64,000 nt of DNA from Putridiphycobacter sp965230485 (GTDB lineage: Bacteria > Bacteroidota > Bacteroidia > Flavobacteriales_D > Crocinitomicaceae), in assembly GCA_965230485.1 (NCBI GenBank), contig CBDDLA010000001.1, positions 3,472,001 to 3,536,000 on the forward strand, in the 5' to 3' direction. Both the position numbers and the translations under genes were made by a program. This document shows, piece after piece, positions 61,721 through 64,000 of the stretch; position 1 is the stretch's first letter; each line of letters starts with the position of its first letter. A model generated the notes under the pieces. It was not told the DNA's origin and did no database searches. It saw only the letters and a list, made by a program, of their open reading frames with translations.

Positions 61721-62101
61721 ATATGAAATTTATAAGGATGGAAAAGTAGTAATAAATTTTTTAAAAAAATTCCATTTGAGGAAGCATTTATCGGGCAAGC
61801 TCCAATTTTAACATATAACATTAACCTTTTGATTGCCCGCTTCATGTTGATTATTTTTTTAGTAAAAACCGTTAATTTCATGTTTTATCTAAGTTTTTCA
61901 CTATTGCTTAAAAGAAAATGTGTTTTTTTCTTTTGTCTTTTTTTGAAAAAAGGAAACTATTATACACCTGATTAAGTATACCCATTTGAATTATCAAAAA
62001 AAGAAGTATTTCTTAGACGAATAGCTTTTAAACGGCTATAAAGCTGCTTTTTTGTTGGATTAAAGAATGATAAAAGCTCAGGGTGAACGGAAAAAATGTA
62101 A
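61721..62101. other. Intergenic region with no gene, divergent promoters and a possible hairpin
   Basis: The 399 bases between the divergent genes hold no open frame of note. GAAGC (61781-61785) and GGGCAA (61793-61798) are complementary, in nested order, to GCTTC (61839-61843) and TTGCCC (61833-61838), giving a two-part stem with a 34-base loop. The rest is AT-rich, with several T runs. I see no tRNA or known RNA. Confidence 0.35.
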
Positions 62102-62109
62102 TACCTTTG
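62102..62109 (+). promoter_or_regulatory. Candidate -7 box TACCTTTG of the last cargo gene
   Basis: TACCTTTG lies 10 bases before the first of three successive ATG codons (62120, 62123, 62126), so the mRNA leader would be only a few bases. A -33 box at the standard spacing is not evident. Confidence 0.4.
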
Positions 62110-62119
62110 TAATTATAAT

Positions 62120-64000
62120 ATGATGATGAAAAATATTATACTGATTTTCAGCATAGTATGTCTTAACATGCAAGCTAATGCTACACACATTGTTGGTGGT
62201 AGTTTGGTTTATGAGCACTTAGGCGACTCTACCTACAAGGTATCTATTAGATTATACAAAGATTGTAGTCCTCAGAGTATTAATTTCTCTACATCTCTAA
62301 GATTAGAGATTAGAATGGGAGACGGAACGCTTCCAGCTACAAGTTTTGTCAGACTACCTCTGATATTAAGGGATACGTTAGACCCATATATTGATACGTG
62401 TGCATTTAATCCTGGTGTTTGTGTAGAATTAGGTGTTTATTCTAAAGTCATCACCTTACCTTCACAAAGTGGGGGATATCATCTTTTTTATACAGATTGT
62501 TGCAGAAATGGATCTGTAGCGAATATAAATAGTCCGTTAACATATGGTGAAGGCTTGCATACCTTTGTTCCAGATAAAGTCATTTACCCAACTAACTCAA
62601 GTCCTGTTTTTAATTCATATCCTCCAGTTTATGTCTGTAAAGACCAAGATTTGAATTATGATTTTTCTGCAACTGATGTAGATGGTGACTCATTGTCTTA
62701 TACTCTAATCACACCATATCATGGGTTAAATGAGTATTCCGGTCCCCCACATAACTCTGGTGTACCATACGCTTCATTATTGCCTACGATCAGTTCTACC
62801 GGAACGGCACCTGATAATATTACTTTCAATACTGTTTCTTATCTACCTGGTTTTTCTGCCACTAATCCTTTAAATTCAATTTCAGGTAATGGGTTAACTC
62901 TTAGCAGTACTGGCCTTCTAACCGGAATTCCGGAAATGGTTGGTCAATATTTAGTCGCAGTAAGAGTTGATGAGTATAGAAATGGGGTGAAAATTGGGAC
63001 TATAGTGAGGGATTTTCAGTATAATGTATTAGACTGTCCACCGCCTAAAAATGCTGCAATAGGTAATATAGATGTTTGTTCAGGTTTATCAATACAAATG
63101 AAAAATGAGAGTGGCGCAGGAGCAAATGGCTTTTGGTGGGATTTCGGAACAGGAAATCCAGCCGATACAAGTGATTTAGAAGAACCGATTTTTACGTTTC
63201 CTTCAAATGGTATTTATAATCTTACTTTAATGGCCCAAAAAGGAACCTTGTGCGCAGATACCGCTCACCTTCAAATTAAAATATCTAACGTTACGGGGCA
63301 ATTTATATCTGATGATACACTATGCGTCGGCGAAACAAGTGATTTTATTAGCAATTCTTTTGCCAGCTCTAACGATTTAATCGCATATACTGCATGGCGA
63401 TTTAATAATGTGGATTTAGATACCGGAACCATAGTTAACCACAGTTTTAGCCAAACTGGCGATTTAGCTGTTGAAATGATTCTAGCATCCGATAATGGTT
63501 GTAGAGATACTGTCATCAAAACCGTGCATGTTAATTCGGTTCCTTTACCTGACTTTTCTCCCACTATAATATGCAACTCTCAAAACGTTCAATTTTCGAA
63601 TTTAAGTTCTTCTCATGCCGATTCGTTTTTTTGGAGTTTTGGAACAGGGCAATTAAGTGATTCTAGCATTCTAGAATCGGCTAATTTTACCTTTCCAAAT
63701 TACGGCACATTCCCAGTTACTTTAATCACTCAGAAAGGAACTCAATGTGCCGATACCATTGCAAAAGACGTTAGTTTACATCAAATAACTGCCGATTTTG
63801 TTAGTTCAGATACCATTTGTGGAGAGGAAATTATTAGTTTTCAAGATGCTTCTTCCTCAGATGGAACAAACATTAATAGTTGGCAATGGGATTTTGGTGA
63901 TATGAGCTCTTCACTCTTACAGAATGATAACCATGATTATGATATGCCAGGGACTTATCATGTCAAATTAGTGGCTTCAACGCTTTCTGGTTGTACTGAT
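62120..64000 (+). CDS. Large surface protein with PKD repeats, runs off the window
   Basis: The frame is open from ATG 62120 to the last base (627 codons). A signal peptide (ILIFSIVCLNMQANA) is followed by an N-terminal domain of the same type as the other cargo genes (THIVGGSLVYEHLGDSTYKV, RLYKDC, TDVDGDSLSYTL). From about residue 330 there are PKD-like repeats with the WxFGxG pattern (GFWWDFGTG, SFFWSFGTG, WQWDFGD) and pairs of cysteines. Such proteins usually end with a T9SS signal beyond the window. The start could be any of three ATG codons in a row. Confidence 0.88.
   Translation, partial: MMMKNIILIFSIVCLNMQANATHIVGGSLVYEHLGDSTYKVSIRLYKDCSPQSINFSTSLRLEIRMGDGTLPATSFVRLPLILRDTLDPYIDTCAFNPGVCVELGVYSKVITLPSQSGGYHLFYTDCCRNGSVANINSPLTYGEGLHTFVPDKVIYPTNSSPVFNSYPPVYVCKDQDLNYDFSATDVDGDSLSYTLITPYHGLNEYSGPPHNSGVPYASLLPTISSTGTAPDNITFNTVSYLPGFSATNPLNSISGNGLTLSSTGLLTGIPEMVGQYLVAVRVDEYRNGVKIGTIVRDFQYNVLDCPPPKNAAIGNIDVCSGLSIQMKNESGAGANGFWWDFGTGNPADTSDLEEPIFTFPSNGIYNLTLMAQKGTLCADTAHLQIKISNVTGQFISDDTLCVGETSDFISNSFASSNDLIAYTAWRFNNVDLDTGTIVNHSFSQTGDLAVEMILASDNGCRDTVIKTVHVNSVPLPDFSPTIICNSQNVQFSNLSSSHADSFFWSFGTGQLSDSSILESANFTFPNYGTFPVTLITQKGTQCADTIAKDVSLHQITADFVSSDTICGEEIISFQDASSSDGTNINSWQWDFGDMSSSLLQNDNHDYDMPGTYHVKLVASTLSGCTD

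Noticed and set aside
61721..62101. tRNA or known small RNA in the gap
   Set aside because: No cloverleaf, anticodon arm or CCA end is found; only one weak two-part stem.
63271..63576. 101-codon open frame on the minus strand inside the PKD protein gene
   Set aside because: It lies opposite a clear coding frame with PKD motifs and has no signal or domain of its own.

Overview
The window comes from an AT-rich genome, by eye about one third G+C. The gene content points to Bacteroidota, probably a gliding or surface-attached member of the Flavobacteriia or Cytophagia. It holds a type IX secretion system (T9SS) sortase (PorU2 type) and PorV, cargo with type A and type B (CHU_C) C-terminal signals, SprB-like repeats, a rho with a long low-complexity insert, DUF5686, DUF2807 and TIGR02757 proteins, and promoters with the TAnnTTTG -7 box. 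I saw no rRNA, tRNA, insertion sequence, CRISPR array or phage gene.

Layout. 1-4620 is an RND efflux adaptor and pump ending in a strong terminator. 4751-11411 is an accessory region: a good promoter, a roughly 440-nt structured leader, twin 168-residue lipoproteins, twin beta-propeller-like lipoproteins, a CxxC lipoprotein, a TlpA-like thioredoxin, an ECF sigma factor, a membrane protein joining an anti-sigma-like N-terminus to a cysteine-remodelled thioredoxin domain, and a broken acetyltransferase. 11412-16069 holds a second ECF sigma with a TPR membrane partner, MazG, a PagL-like protein, a GIN-domain lipoprotein and a small cysteine protein. 16178-25936 holds an ABC-2 exporter, a histidine kinase and response regulator, a LolD-like ATPase, TIGR02757, an M50 protease, an Smr protein and two envelope proteins. 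25952-34166 holds the frameshifted porU2, porV, two tandem pssA-like genes and purS. 34392-44296 holds NDH-2, a small T9SS cargo protein, DUF5686, rho, an HtrA protease and glmM. 44322-51053 is a tandem duplication of about 3.47 kb encoding two roughly 1,065-residue type B cargo proteins. The rest holds transaldolase, secA, an unusual glycosyltransferase, a TerB-like protein, an FAD protein, a third cargo paralogue with a type A signal, and the start of a fourth, PKD-rich relative that runs off the window.

How the parts fit. SecA would export envelope proteins. PorV and PorU2 would deliver and cleave T9SS cargo, and the four large adhesin-like proteins are the expected clients. The most novel candidates are the sigma/anti-sigma-thioredoxin operon with its structured leader, the cargo family that shows patchy gene conversion and a swap of sorting signal, the glycosyltransferase fused to a gutted sugar-phosphate transferase, and the tandem PssA pair in which one copy lacks the Arg of the catalytic motif. 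Two genes (porU2 and the acetyltransferase) are broken at runs of A, which could be sequencing error, real mutation or slippage.
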